Assembly (NCBI GenBank): GCA_937146805.1
Contig: CAKZRR010000002.1
Location: forward strand, 1-62,200
From: an uncultured Owenweeksia sp.
GTDB lineage: Bacteria; Bacteroidota; Bacteroidia; Flavobacteriales; Schleiferiaceae
Direction of reading: 5' to 3'
DNA length: 62,200 nucleotides
Part shown: positions 9,174 through 18,851 of the stretch, in pieces
Layout of the letters: the number at the start of each line of letters is the position of its first letter
Numbering within the stretch: position 1 is the stretch's first letter
The notes under the pieces: model-generated
The model's input: the letters and a program-made list of their open reading frames with translations, nothing else
Databases searched by the model: none
Told to the model about the DNA's origin: nothing
Made by a program: the position numbers and the translations under genes

Positions 9174-9830
9174 CTATTTGCTTACAATGGTTTTGAGCAA
9201 AGGCGAGTTAAACATGGCAGCTGGTGAAATTACCAACTCATCCAGGGGAATTTTGTTTGGATAACGTTCCTTCATGGTTTGTTGCACCAGTTCACTGGAT
9301 AAATCAAAAGTAGCCAGTTGTTCTAGTTTGCCAATTTCAATGTTGGTAGCTTCTTTGTATATTTTCCAAACCAGTTCTGAGCAGTACATTTTATCATCAC
9401 TCCACTCAAAATACAAATCGTAATCTCTACCGCTAAATTGTTCGCCATAGGCTTTCATTTTGCCAATGGTTTGGGTAGTTAAAACTTCGTTAGCGTTTAG
9501 CAGTCGCTTGATAACATAGCTGCTATCAACACCTCTATCAATCCAATCTTGCAGTGGGGTTAGCATTACGGGTTGCACCGCTTCGTAAACAAAGTACTCC
9601 TCCCCATTTTGGTAAATAATACCCACATGACTGTACTTAGAGTGCGTAGCCAGTTGAATAGCCATGCTTTGCCCAGACATGGATGTTTGGAAAATAATAT
9701 CTCCAGATTGTAAACGAGGCAATGTAGTGGAGCTGGTAGTATTGGTTTTGCTGGTAACCTGTGTTGTCACATGATAAACAACGAAGCCTAGCAGCACACA
9801 AACATAAATGGCATTGAGGGTATTCTTCAT
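9174..9830 (-). CDS. YiiX-like permuted NlpC/P60 cysteine hydrolase
   Basis: This 218-residue protein has an N-terminal hydrophobic segment (signal or anchor). It then has the family pattern LQSGDIIFQ at residues 40-48, the catalytic His in SKYSHVGIIY (H68), and the catalytic Cys in MYCSELVWK (C150). This order, His before Cys, is the circularly permuted papain-like fold of YiiX/YebB. Members are thought to act on lipid or peptide amide bonds at the cell envelope, but the substrate here is unknown. It is 45 bp downstream of the Fe-S oxidoreductase gene and probably shares its transcript. Confidence 0.88.
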   Translation of the reverse strand: MKNTLNAIYVCVLLGFVVYHVTTQVTSKTNTTSSTTLPRLQSGDIIFQTSMSGQSMAIQLATHSKYSHVGIIYQNGEEYFVYEAVQPVMLTPLQDWIDRGVDSSYVIKRLLNANEVLTTQTIGKMKAYGEQFSGRDYDLYFEWSDDKMYCSELVWKIYKEATNIEIGKLEQLATFDLSSELVQQTMKERYPNKIPLDELVISPAAMFNSPLLKTIVSK

Positions 9831-9875
9831 TAATATTTTATCATTAATCTAAAGCCCAGTAAAACTAATAAGCCA

Positions 9876-11183
9876 CTATTCCGAAATCCAATTACCTCTA
9901 TCGGCAGCGGGGTAGGCCCAAGGTGCCCCATTGTTTTCTACGTTGGTCATCATAGCATTTATTGGCTGGGCAGCCGATGATTCTTCCATTACTAAGTATC
10001 TACGCATATCCATAATAATGGAAACAGGATCGATATTAATTGGGCAGGCTTCGGTACAGGCGTTACAAGTGGTACAAGCCCAAAGCTCTTCGGCCGAAAT
10101 ATGATCGCCCAGTAAGGAGCGGCCATCATCTACAAATTGCCCTTTGTTGGCATCTAAAATTTTACCCACATCCTCAAGTCGGTCGCGAGTATCCATCATA
10201 ATTTTTCTGGGGCTCAGTTTTTTACCCGTAATATTGGCGGGACATGAGGAAGTACAACGGCCGCACTCGGTACAAGAGTAGGAATTCATTAGCTGCACCC
10301 AATTAAGATCTTGTACATCTTTGGCACCAAATCGTTCTGGCTGGGCGTCTGTTTCGGCAGGAGCTGCGTACGGATCAGCATTGGGATCCATCATCATTTC
10401 AACCTCTTTTTTTACACTAGCCAAATTGGTAAAACGTCCTTTGTTTTCAAGATTGGCATACCACACGTTAGGGAAAGCTAGAATAATGTGGAAGTGCTTT
10501 GAAAAGGGCAAATAGTTTAAAAAGGCTAAGATTCCTAAAATGTGTAACCACCAAGCAGTTCGCTCAATTACAACCAATGCCTCTTGCGAAAAGCCACTTA
10601 ATATAGGTGCCAACATACCGCTAATTATCCAAGGACCGGTACTGTTGTTCTCCATATTGGCTTCGGCTGCTCCAAGGGTGAGCAAGGCAAACATTAGTAC
10701 TATTTCAATAATTAAAATATTGTTACCATCTCGTTTAGCCCATCCCTGTAGCTCGCTAAAACGGCCAACTTTTAAAATATTTCGTCTAATTAAAAACACG
10801 GTACAGGCAATAATTACTAGAAGAGCTAGCACCTCAAAAAAGTTGATGGCCGCATTGTAAAAAGCACCAAGCGGCTCAGCAAAAACGCGGTGGGTACCTG
10901 CTATACCATCAATAATAATCTCCAGTATTTCGATATTAATTAAAACGAAACCCACATATACCAAAACGTGTAAAAAGCCCGCTACTTTTTTGCGCTTTAC
11001 CATTTTAGACTGGCCAAAAGCTACTTTAAACATTAGTTTCCAGCGCTCGCTTGGATTATCATTTCGACTAATGTCTTTACCTAGTTTTATGTTACGCCAT
11101 ATTTTACCAAAGTTTTTAGCAAAAAGATAAAATGCTGCGCCAAGCGCGATGATAAAAAGTATGTTTTGGATACCAAAGTGCAT
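9876..11183 (-). CDS. Membrane-bound (4Fe-4S) oxidoreductase, HdrC/DsrK-like
   Basis: This 435-residue protein has an N-terminal half with about five transmembrane helices, resembling the haem b / NarI-like module. A C-terminal dicluster ferredoxin domain follows, with two clear cluster motifs: CTECGRCTSSCP near residue 305 and CTTCNACTEACP near 372. The family passes electrons between membrane quinones and a soluble partner. In related Bacteroidota I would expect a CCG-domain (HdrB-like) partner immediately downstream. Here the next gene is the YiiX-like hydrolase instead. It lies 37 bp downstream of the MCE gene, in the order amidase, MCE protein, Fe-S protein known from the phylum. Confidence 0.92.
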   Translation of the reverse strand: MHFGIQNILFIIALGAAFYLFAKNFGKIWRNIKLGKDISRNDNPSERWKLMFKVAFGQSKMVKRKKVAGFLHVLVYVGFVLINIEILEIIIDGIAGTHRVFAEPLGAFYNAAINFFEVLALLVIIACTVFLIRRNILKVGRFSELQGWAKRDGNNILIIEIVLMFALLTLGAAEANMENNSTGPWIISGMLAPILSGFSQEALVVIERTAWWLHILGILAFLNYLPFSKHFHIILAFPNVWYANLENKGRFTNLASVKKEVEMMMDPNADPYAAPAETDAQPERFGAKDVQDLNWVQLMNSYSCTECGRCTSSCPANITGKKLSPRKIMMDTRDRLEDVGKILDANKGQFVDDGRSLLGDHISAEELWACTTCNACTEACPINIDPVSIIMDMRRYLVMEESSAAQPINAMMTNVENNGAPWAYPAADRGNWISE

Positions 11184-11220
11184 GCTGGTAGTTGTTGGTT
11201 CGTAAATTTAGCTATCCGTA

Positions 11221-12240
11221 TTATTGGCCGTCTCGCTGTTTCTTTTCCTCAGCTTCTTTGGCTAAGTTCTCTTGCTCGTTATAATCTTTTCGTCTTCCAA
11301 ACAAGGATAAATCGATATAACGGCCCGGGTTGTATTTTAAGTCAAGCAATAGCAAGTCCAGTTGTTCGGAGGCTTTACTTAGGTTTTGATACAGTTCGGG
11401 ATCGTTGATTAAAAGCCCCGCTGTTCCTTCACCATTGTTTATTTTCTCAGCAACCTCCTCTATAGAAGATACGGCCACATTAAGGCTTGCAAAGGTTTGT
11501 TTAAACTTAATTTTAGAAAGTGAATCACTCAGAGATTCCATATTGTTAAAAATGGCAGTTAGTTCCTCGCCATTTTCATCTAAATTATGGGTGATACTCG
11601 CTAGGCTTTTAAAGGTACTTACAATATTTCCAGCCGATGAATCTACTGTAAGGTCTAAACGAGAAATAGTGCCCTCCAATTTTTTAAAGCTGTTTTTTAG
11701 TGCTGTAAAGCTCTCCGAGAAATTATCTTGTGTGTCATCGTTTAAAAACTCGGCAAGTATTACTAGTACGGTATCTACGGAAGTAAATAAGCTTTCAATT
11801 TTATTTTTGAGAGGCGCCACTTGTTCATTCAGTTCTTCACTAAGGCTTAACTCCAATTGCCCGAGTAACGTATCGCCAGGAATGGCATTTTCGGTGCTTT
11901 CACCCAATATCAGCGAAATAGATTTATCACCTAGTACGGTGCTTTTAATACTAGCACGGCTGTTTTTGGGTATAGGGAATTCGGTATTTATTTTAAGCGA
12001 AACAATTAGTTGGCCGCTGCCATTAGGGTGAAAATAGATATTATCTACTTGCCCTACTTTAAAGCCATTTAGTAAAATGGGCTTAGCAGGTGCCAGCCCT
12101 TCCACACGATTGTACACCGCATAAAGCTTGTTGTTGCTTTCAAATAAATCGGAGCCTTTTAAAAAGTTAAACCCCCAATAAAGCATACCTAGGCTTACAA
12201 TTCCAATAATTCCTACTTTAAATTCTCTACTAATTTTCAA
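11221..12240 (-). CDS. MlaD/MCE family lipid-transport protein
   Basis: This 339-residue protein has a short N-terminal anchor helix (GIIGIVSLGMLYWGFNFL). One MCE domain follows at about residues 38-118, containing VEGLAPAKPILLNGFKVGQV. A long helical region then extends to the C-terminus, which is charged and rich in Glu and Lys. MCE proteins bind phospholipid in the periplasm as the substrate-binding part of Mla-type ABC transporters. The ATPase and permease genes are not in this window. It follows the amidase gene after 39 bp in the same direction. Confidence 0.92.
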   Translation of the reverse strand: MKISREFKVGIIGIVSLGMLYWGFNFLKGSDLFESNNKLYAVYNRVEGLAPAKPILLNGFKVGQVDNIYFHPNGSGQLIVSLKINTEFPIPKNSRASIKSTVLGDKSISLILGESTENAIPGDTLLGQLELSLSEELNEQVAPLKNKIESLFTSVDTVLVILAEFLNDDTQDNFSESFTALKNSFKKLEGTISRLDLTVDSSAGNIVSTFKSLASITHNLDENGEELTAIFNNMESLSDSLSKIKFKQTFASLNVAVSSIEEVAEKINNGEGTAGLLINDPELYQNLSKASEQLDLLLLDLKYNPGRYIDLSLFGRRKDYNEQENLAKEAEEKKQRDGQ

Positions 12241-12279
12241 AGACAGATGGCTTTAAATGTTTTAACAAATATGCGTATT

Positions 12280-13413
12280 TTATTGAAGTAAATCAGAGGC
12301 CTCGCGCAGGGTAACCCTTTTGCCGCTGGCCATCCCAATAACAAAGGCATCCTTAAAGCCCAGCTCTTTAGCATGTGCTTGTAAAGCCTTAGCTTGTTCC
12401 AAATCTTGGGTGTGCCCATAAGTGTATTTATACACCCCTTTATCCTCATACATACTAATACCTTCGGCACCTTTAAAGTTTTGCGGTACCAGCTCTTTGT
12501 TTTTAGTACTAGTAGCAATTTGCACAGTAAAAAACACTTCGGGCTTGGCTATTAGCTTGGCGGGAGAAGCGATGTTAGGCGTTTTTACAGGAGGTGTGTC
12601 ATTAACAGGAATAGTACCTGGGGTAAAGTTCTCAACTTCAATTTTGTACTCCTTAAAGGCTCGGTAAATGGCACTGGCCATATAGCTTTGTCCTTTTTCC
12701 GAGTTTAAAAAATCTTCTTCGGCAGGATTGGTTAAAAAACCCAACTCAATTAAAGCCGATGGCATAGTAGCCATTTTGGTAACCATTAAAGGCTGTTGCT
12801 TTACACCGCGGTCCTTACGACCCACTCTATCCCTAAATTGGTCTTGCACTTTGGCTGCAAAACTTACACTTTGATCCATGTGCGTGCTTTGGTATAATGA
12901 AAAAGAAATGTAGCTCGTAGGATCTTTAGGATCAAAGCCATCGTATTTTTCTTCGTAGTCTTCTTCTAAAAAAATCACCGCATTTTCTTTCATCGCAACA
13001 CGCAAGTTATCATCATCATGATTGCGTCCCAATACAATGCTTTGGCAGCCATGCACACTACTTTTTTCAAAAGAGTCGGCATGTATAGATATAAATAAAT
13101 CGGCTTTAGCACGATTGGCAATGGCGGCTCTTTCCTCTAATGGTATCTTTACGTCTTCGGTACGCGTAAAAATTACTTTTACGTCCTTTAGATTTTCACT
13201 AATGTATCGTCCTACTAATAACGAAACCTTAAGCGCAATATCTTTTTCTTTGGTTTTATATCTCCCAGTACCCAAGTTGCCAGGGTCTTTACCACCATGG
13301 CCCGCATCAATTACCACGGTTTTAACCCCGCCACTTTGTATGGGCTTAGGGCCGGTAGCAGTGCTTAACATACTGCCTATTAAAATTACGGTTACAATTA
13401 GGAATCGCTTCAA
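12280..13413 (-). CDS. N-acetylmuramoyl-L-alanine amidase (Amidase_3)
   Basis: This 377-residue protein has a signal peptide of about 20 residues. A zinc amidase domain follows, with TVVIDAGHGGKDPG (H39), FISIHADS (H111) and the conserved IELGFLTNPAEE near residue 225 holding the catalytic Glu. After a proline/threonine-rich linker, a C-terminal module of about 80 residues begins with VFFTVQIATS and looks like a SPOR-type peptidoglycan-binding domain. It hydrolyses the bond between MurNAc and the stem peptide in the periplasm. It is transcribed divergently from lptD with 74 bp between the starts. Confidence 0.95.
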   Translation of the reverse strand: MKRFLIVTVILIGSMLSTATGPKPIQSGGVKTVVIDAGHGGKDPGNLGTGRYKTKEKDIALKVSLLVGRYISENLKDVKVIFTRTEDVKIPLEERAAIANRAKADLFISIHADSFEKSSVHGCQSIVLGRNHDDDNLRVAMKENAVIFLEEDYEEKYDGFDPKDPTSYISFSLYQSTHMDQSVSFAAKVQDQFRDRVGRKDRGVKQQPLMVTKMATMPSALIELGFLTNPAEEDFLNSEKGQSYMASAIYRAFKEYKIEVENFTPGTIPVNDTPPVKTPNIASPAKLIAKPEVFFTVQIATSTKNKELVPQNFKGAEGISMYEDKGVYKYTYGHTQDLEQAKALQAHAKELGFKDAFVIGMASGKRVTLREASDLLQ

Positions 13414-13487
13414 TGGATAGTTTTTTGATTAGTTTTGGCGCGACAATTGCAAACGCCACAAACGTCTCGCAAATTTATTAAGTCATC

Positions 13488-16193
13488 TTGAGTTTATCGG
13501 TGTTTCGAAAAATCATTTTATTAACGGTTTTTATAAGTAGTAGTTGTGCCTTGTTTGCGCAAGTACAACCCACGGATAGTGCCGCTATTTTAGATCCTGA
13601 TTCTGTCGTAATCACAGACTCTACAAGCCTTTCGGTTGATAGTTCCTTAACGCATCTAAGTCCCGATTCCGTATATCAAACTACTACAACCGATAGCGAG
13701 GGCTTCCTTTTATCGGCTGTAGAATACAATGCTGTTGATAGTATTGTGGGAAGTTTGACCATAGGAAAGGCTTATTTATACAATCATGCCTACGTAAAAT
13801 ACGAAGATTTAGTTATTGAAGCAGGCTATATTGCTATTGATTTTAGCTCCAAAGAAGTTAAAGCTACAGGTATAAAAGATTCTACCGGTAAAATTACGCA
13901 GAAACCAATATTTACTGAGAATGGAAAATCGTACAGAGCGGATGAAATGCGCTATAATTTTAGTAGTAAAAAAGCTAAAATTAAAAAGGTAATTACCAAA
14001 GAAGGAGAGGGTTTTTTACATGGAGAGGAGGTGAAGAAAGTGGATGAAAAAACCTTTTTTATTCGCAATGCATCCTATACCACATGTAGTCATGAACATC
14101 CGCATTTTGCCATCAATACACCCAAGGCCAAAATGATTGCAGGGGATAAAATTGTTACCAGGTTTGCTTATCTATCTATTATGGATATACCAACACCTTT
14201 AATGGTGCCTTTTGGATTTTTTCCTACTACTCAAAGTAGAAAATCAGGTATAATTATCCCCACCTATGGGAAGAATGAGTACCGTGGTTTCTTTTTAACT
14301 AATGGGGGATACTACTGGGCCATAAATGACTATTTTGATTTAACGGCTACTGCCGATGGCTATACCCAAGGAGGATACGGGTTAAAATTACAAAGTAATT
14401 ATGCTAAGCGCTATAAGTACAATGGTAGTCTATCGGCTAGTTACAATCGAATTAAATTTGGAGACGCCTCATTTGTTGATTTTGCTGGAGAATATTTTGA
14501 TGATAGATCAGATTACGCCTTAACCTGGCGTCATAATCAAGACCCCAAAGCACGGCCTGATTTTAAGTTTAGTGGAAACGTGAACTTAGCTTCGAGCAGT
14601 TTTTACAAAGTAACCAGTACCAATACGCAGGATGTGCTGCAAAATCGATTAAATTCTTCGGTAAGCATTACAAAGAATTTTACCAACCGCCCTTTTAACT
14701 TAACGGTAAGTGCCAATCACAGCCAAAACAATCAAACCGAAGCGCTTACTGTAACCTTACCCGAAGCCAACTTTTTTGTAGATCGTCAATTTCCGTTTAA
14801 ACGGAGTAAAAGAGTGGGTAAAAAGAAGTGGTATGAAGAAATTGGATATTCCTATAATGTAACAGGTAAGAATGAGATAAAATCGAAATTAAATAAGCCC
14901 TTTTTTACAGAAACTGTTTTTAGAGACAGTGCCCGAAATGGGATACGCCACTCGATACCAGTAAGTGCCAATTATAAGATTTTTAAGTATGTGGTTTTTA
15001 ACCCTAGCGTGAGTTATACCGAGCGTTGGTATTTTAATCGTTACGATAGAGCCTATAACGATTCACTTAATCAAGTAGTAATAAGTGATACGACCAATGG
15101 ATTTTTTGCGAACAGGAGTTTTAGCAGCACAGCCAATTTTTCTACCAAATTATACGGTATGTGGCGCCTAAAAGGCCCTGTTAGGGCTATTCGTCATGTG
15201 GCTACACCTAGAGTGGGTTTCTCCTATACGCCCGATTTCTCTACCAACTTTATGGGAAGTTATTACCAAACCTTGCAAACAGATACTTTAGGAAACACCC
15301 GTAAATTTAACCGTTATAGTAATGGTATTTATGGTTCAGCTGGGGAAGCGGAGCAAGGGAGCTTAAATTTTGGTTTACAAAACACACTAGAGGCAAAAGT
15401 AAAATCAAAAAAGGATTCATCTGGTTTGCAAAAAATAAAACTACTGGAAAGATTAAGCCTAAATACAAGCTATAATATTGCGGCCGAAGAATATAAGTGG
15501 GCGCCTTTACAACTTACAGCAGCTTCGTCTATTTTAAAGGGTTTTTTAAACCTTAATTACTCCGCGCGTTACGATTTTTATGGTTTTGATAAGACCACCA
15601 ATAAGAGGGTGCCTGAGTTTGCCTATAAAGTGAATGATAAGTGGGCGAGACTAACCTCTCAAAATTTTGCGGCTAGTACCACGATAACACCTGATCGCTT
15701 TAAAAGGAAAAAAGGCAAGGAGAAAAGTGAGGCAGAGCGAACCGAGAACCTAGGGCAAAAAAAGGAAGGAGCATCAGTACCAGAGGAGCAAATCACCAAT
15801 AGTGTGGGGGTAACCGATGGGGATATCAATTATTACCTGCCTTACAATTATGTGGATTTTGAAGCGCCTTGGTCCCTAAACCTTAATTACAACCTAACTA
15901 AAAATACCAGTGGTATAAACACCAATGTATCGCAGTCGGCTGATGTTAGTGGGAATATTGAGTTAACCGAAAACTTACGCGTAGGTTTTAGTACGGGCTA
16001 CGATTTGGTAGCCAATGAAGTTACCTATACTTCCTTCGATTTTTATCGCAATCTGCATTGCTGGGAAATTCGCTGTTCCTGGGTTCCATTCGGATTTCAG
16101 CAGTCCATCAATATTGGGATTCGCGTAAAAGCAAGTACCCTAAGCGATTTAAAACTAGAGCGTGTTAGAGGAGTGGGTGATTACCAACGATAG
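13488..16193 (+). CDS. lptD: LptD-like LPS assembly outer-membrane protein
   Basis: This 901-residue protein has a signal peptide ending at ALFAQ. An OstA/LptA-like N-terminal domain at about residues 75-220 contains repeated short beta strands such as YKYEDLVIEAGY-type segments. A long beta-barrel domain covers the rest, with many aromatic-alternating strands. It would insert lipopolysaccharide into the outer leaflet of the outer membrane. No ATG lies near the start; TTG 13488 or GTG 13500 both keep the signal peptide, and I keep TTG 13488. The 3' end overlaps the convergent pabA/trpG gene by 29 bp. The divergent amidase-MCE arrangement is common in Bacteroidota. Confidence 0.9.
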   Translation: MSLSVFRKIILLTVFISSSCALFAQVQPTDSAAILDPDSVVITDSTSLSVDSSLTHLSPDSVYQTTTTDSEGFLLSAVEYNAVDSIVGSLTIGKAYLYNHAYVKYEDLVIEAGYIAIDFSSKEVKATGIKDSTGKITQKPIFTENGKSYRADEMRYNFSSKKAKIKKVITKEGEGFLHGEEVKKVDEKTFFIRNASYTTCSHEHPHFAINTPKAKMIAGDKIVTRFAYLSIMDIPTPLMVPFGFFPTTQSRKSGIIIPTYGKNEYRGFFLTNGGYYWAINDYFDLTATADGYTQGGYGLKLQSNYAKRYKYNGSLSASYNRIKFGDASFVDFAGEYFDDRSDYALTWRHNQDPKARPDFKFSGNVNLASSSFYKVTSTNTQDVLQNRLNSSVSITKNFTNRPFNLTVSANHSQNNQTEALTVTLPEANFFVDRQFPFKRSKRVGKKKWYEEIGYSYNVTGKNEIKSKLNKPFFTETVFRDSARNGIRHSIPVSANYKIFKYVVFNPSVSYTERWYFNRYDRAYNDSLNQVVISDTTNGFFANRSFSSTANFSTKLYGMWRLKGPVRAIRHVATPRVGFSYTPDFSTNFMGSYYQTLQTDTLGNTRKFNRYSNGIYGSAGEAEQGSLNFGLQNTLEAKVKSKKDSSGLQKIKLLERLSLNTSYNIAAEEYKWAPLQLTAASSILKGFLNLNYSARYDFYGFDKTTNKRVPEFAYKVNDKWARLTSQNFAASTTITPDRFKRKKGKEKSEAERTENLGQKKEGASVPEEQITNSVGVTDGDINYYLPYNYVDFEAPWSLNLNYNLTKNTSGINTNVSQSADVSGNIELTENLRVGFSTGYDLVANEVTYTSFDFYRNLHCWEIRCSWVPFGFQQSINIGIRVKASTLSDLKLERVRGVGDYQR

Positions 16194-16758
16194 ATTGTTT
16201 TAGCCAGTTTTCAATGATGGAAATTCCATTATCCGTCATGATACTTTCTGGATGAAACTGCAAACCAGCTAAAGGATATTCTTTATGCTGGATGCCCATA
16301 ATCACACCTTCTTCGGTTTGAGCGGTAACTTCTAAACAGGCTGGTAAATCTTTGCTTTGCACCGCCCACGAGTGGTACAATCCTACTTTAAAAGGACTGT
16401 TAAGATCTTTAAGTAAAGGCCAATTGTCTATTGTTTTTTGCACTTTTCTTTGTACGCCATGCGCCACTTTTGGTTGGTTGTAAAGTGCTCCGCCAAAATA
16501 TTCGGCTATAGCCTGACAGCCTAAACACACACCCAGTATAGGTTTGTGAGGTGCATAGGTTTCTATAACCTTAAGGGTTATTCCCGCATTAGCGGGCAAG
16601 CCTGGGCCGGGCGAAATAAGAATATGGCTGAATTCGGCTACTTCGTGTAGCTCAATTTCATTGTTTTTACATACCCGCACTTCTTCCGTAAATTGCTCCA
16701 CATAGTGCAATAAATTATAGGTAAACGAGTCAAAGTTATCTAAGATTAAAACCTTCAA
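16165..16758 (-). CDS. pabA/trpG: Anthranilate/aminodeoxychorismate synthase component II
   Basis: This 197-residue class I glutamine amidotransferase matches the usual length of the family. It opens with ILDNFDSFTYNLLHYV. The oxyanion loop is SPGPGLP near residue 49, the nucleophile lies in GVCLGCQAI (C78), and the His/Glu pair in FHPES (H169, E171). It supplies ammonia from glutamine to the chorismate-converting subunit for folate or tryptophan synthesis. With no trp or pab genes next to it, it may serve both pathways. It overlaps the 3' end of lptD by 29 bp on the opposite strand. Confidence 0.94.
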   Translation of the reverse strand: MKVLILDNFDSFTYNLLHYVEQFTEEVRVCKNNEIELHEVAEFSHILISPGPGLPANAGITLKVIETYAPHKPILGVCLGCQAIAEYFGGALYNQPKVAHGVQRKVQKTIDNWPLLKDLNSPFKVGLYHSWAVQSKDLPACLEVTAQTEEGVIMGIQHKEYPLAGLQFHPESIMTDNGISIIENWLKQSIVGNHPLL

Positions 16759-16844
16759 TCTTCTTGTTTATATTCGTCCGCAAAACTCGACAAAATAGAA
16801 CAAGGTTTACTATTAAATTAGTGGGTCATTCAAAATTATATCTC

Positions 16845-17225
16845 ATGAAAAAAGTACTTTACACACCCAAAGCACCAGCCCCAATAGGCCCTTACAGTCA
16901 AGCGGTGTTGGCCGGAAACACCTTGTATACCTCAGGTCAAATAGCAATTAACCCTGAAACGGGCGCCTTACACACCAATACTATTGAGGAAGAAACACAT
17001 TGGGTATTGAAGAATTTAGAGGCTGTTTTGCAATCTGCAGAGATGGGCTTCTCCGAGGTAGTTAAATGCAGCATTTTTATTAAAAACATGGATCAATTTC
17101 ATCAGATTAATGAAGTGTATACGCAGTATTTTTCAGAAAACTCGCCCGCGCGCGAAACGGTAGAAGTAGCGCGTTTACCCAAAGATGTGAATATTGAAAT
17201 ATCGTGTATTGCCATAAAAAATTAG
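16845..17225 (+). CDS. ridA: RidA family enamine/imine deaminase
   Basis: This 126-residue protein contains the RidA core APAPIGPYSQAV, GNTLYTSGQIAINP, the arginine-containing SPARETVEVARLP and the final I-E-I-S-C-I-A. The family hydrolyses reactive 2-aminoacrylate-type enamines made by PLP enzymes. The start is the ATG at 16845; the upstream in-frame extension to 16764 reads intergenic sequence and is not conserved in type. It is divergent from pabA/trpG and 87 bp ahead of lpdA. Confidence 0.95.
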   Translation: MKKVLYTPKAPAPIGPYSQAVLAGNTLYTSGQIAINPETGALHTNTIEEETHWVLKNLEAVLQSAEMGFSEVVKCSIFIKNMDQFHQINEVYTQYFSENSPARETVEVARLPKDVNIEISCIAIKN

Positions 17226-17312
17226 GAGCGTAATTGTTTAAGCAAAGCTTTTAGATATTGGCTTTTTATACGCTAAATTCGCAGCTCTTGACAAACAGAA
17301 AAACATTGGTTT

Positions 17313-18701
17313 ATGAATTTTGATTTAATAGTTTTAGGAAGTGGCCCTGGGGGCTATGTGGCCGCCATTAGAGCCGCTCAGTTAGGATTAAAAACGGCTG
17401 TAGTAGAGCGCGAAAGTCTTGGAGGTATTTGCCTTAATTGGGGATGTATTCCTACCAAAGCCTTGCTTAAAAGTGCCAATGTTTTTGAGTACCTAAATCA
17501 CGCAGCAGATTACGGTTTAAAGGCCGATAATATTGATAAAGATTTTGATGCAGTAGTAAAGCGCAGCCGTGGTGTAGCCACTGGCATGAGCAAGGGAATT
17601 GAGTTTTTGATGAAGAAAAACAAAATTCAAGTGATAATGGGAGAAGGCACTTTAAAGGCTGGGAAAAAATTATCGGTAAAAGATGCCGCTGGAAAAACCA
17701 CGGAGTATAGCGCCAAAAGTATAATTGTAGCTACCGGTGGTCGTAGCCGTGAATTGCCTAATTTAAAGCAAGATGGGAAGAAGATTATTGGTTACCGCCA
17801 AGCAATGAACTTAGCCAAGCAGCCTAAAAAAATGGTGATTGTAGGTTCGGGTGCTATTGGAGTTGAATTTGCGTATTTCTACCAAACTATGGGTACTGAG
17901 GTTATTGTAGTAGAGTATCTGCCTAAAATTGTTCCTGTAGAAGATGAAGATGTATCGAAGCAGCTGGAAAGAAGCTTTAAAAAGGCAGGTGTTAAAATAA
18001 TGACTTCAAGCGAGGTAACCAATGTAAATACGGCCGGTGCCGGATGTAAGGTTACGGTAAAAACCAAAAAAGGCGAAGAGGTAATTGATTGTGATGTAGT
18101 GCTTTCTGCCGTGGGTGTTACGGCTAATATTGAAAACATAGGTTTAGAGGCTGTAGGTATTAAGACCGAAAAAGGTAAAATAGCGGTAAACGATTTTTAC
18201 GCCACTAATGTGGATGGTTATTACGCTATTGGCGACTGTGTTCCAGGACAGGCCTTGGCACACGTAGCTTCTGCCGAAGGTATTATTTGTGTAGAAAAAA
18301 TTGCAGGTCACCACCCAGAAGCTCTTGATTATAATAACATACCAGGGTGTACGTATTGCCTACCCGAAATTGCATCGGTAGGTTATACTGAAGCAGCAGC
18401 TAAAGAGGCGGGTTACGAATTGAAAATTGGAAAATTCCCGTTTTCAGCTAGTGGAAAAGCCAGCGCAGCAGGCCATAAAGATGGTTTTGTAAAAGTGATT
18501 TTTGATGCTAAGTACGGTGAATTTTTAGGTTGCCATATGATTGGTGCCAATGTAACCGAAATGATTGCTGAGGCGGTAGTAGCGCGTAAGCTAGAAACCA
18601 CGGGTATGGAAATTATTAAATCGGTACACCCACACCCAACAATGAGCGAAGCCGTAATGGAAGCAGCCGCTGCTGCCTACGGAGAAGTAATTCATATGTA
18701 G
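17313..18701 (+). CDS. lpdA: Dihydrolipoyl dehydrogenase
   Basis: This 462-residue flavoprotein matches the family length. It shows the FAD-binding VLGSGPGGYVAAIRAAQLG, the redox disulfide in GGICLNWGCIPTK (C40, C45), the NAD-binding VIVGSGAIGVEFAYFY, the second FAD motif YAIGDC, and the C-terminal HPHPTMSEA with the active-site His/Glu pair. It reoxidises dihydrolipoamide in the 2-oxoacid dehydrogenase and glycine cleavage complexes. It is a stand-alone copy with no E1 or E2 genes nearby. A strong terminator follows at 18721-18753. Confidence 0.97.
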   Translation: MNFDLIVLGSGPGGYVAAIRAAQLGLKTAVVERESLGGICLNWGCIPTKALLKSANVFEYLNHAADYGLKADNIDKDFDAVVKRSRGVATGMSKGIEFLMKKNKIQVIMGEGTLKAGKKLSVKDAAGKTTEYSAKSIIVATGGRSRELPNLKQDGKKIIGYRQAMNLAKQPKKMVIVGSGAIGVEFAYFYQTMGTEVIVVEYLPKIVPVEDEDVSKQLERSFKKAGVKIMTSSEVTNVNTAGAGCKVTVKTKKGEEVIDCDVVLSAVGVTANIENIGLEAVGIKTEKGKIAVNDFYATNVDGYYAIGDCVPGQALAHVASAEGIICVEKIAGHHPEALDYNNIPGCTYCLPEIASVGYTEAAAKEAGYELKIGKFPFSASGKASAAGHKDGFVKVIFDAKYGEFLGCHMIGANVTEMIAEAVVARKLETTGMEIIKSVHPHPTMSEAVMEAAAAAYGEVIHM

Positions 18702-18720
18702 AAAAGTAAACTAAGTTACA

Positions 18721-18753
18721 AACCCTTGTCCACCTTTGGTCAAGGGTTTTTTT
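18721..18753 (+). terminator. Rho-independent terminator after lpdA
   Basis: Arms AACCCTTG (18721-18728) and CAAGGGTT (18741-18748) are followed directly by a run of T. It ends the lpdA transcript and separates it from the OmpA-like operon. Confidence 0.85.
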
Positions 18754-18851
18754 ATGCTTAACAGAGTGGTTTATAAAATAATAATAGGGTTTTGACATCA
18801 TCTCAATCCTTTGCGTATATTGAAATCCTACAAAAAACGGCATCCAAATCC

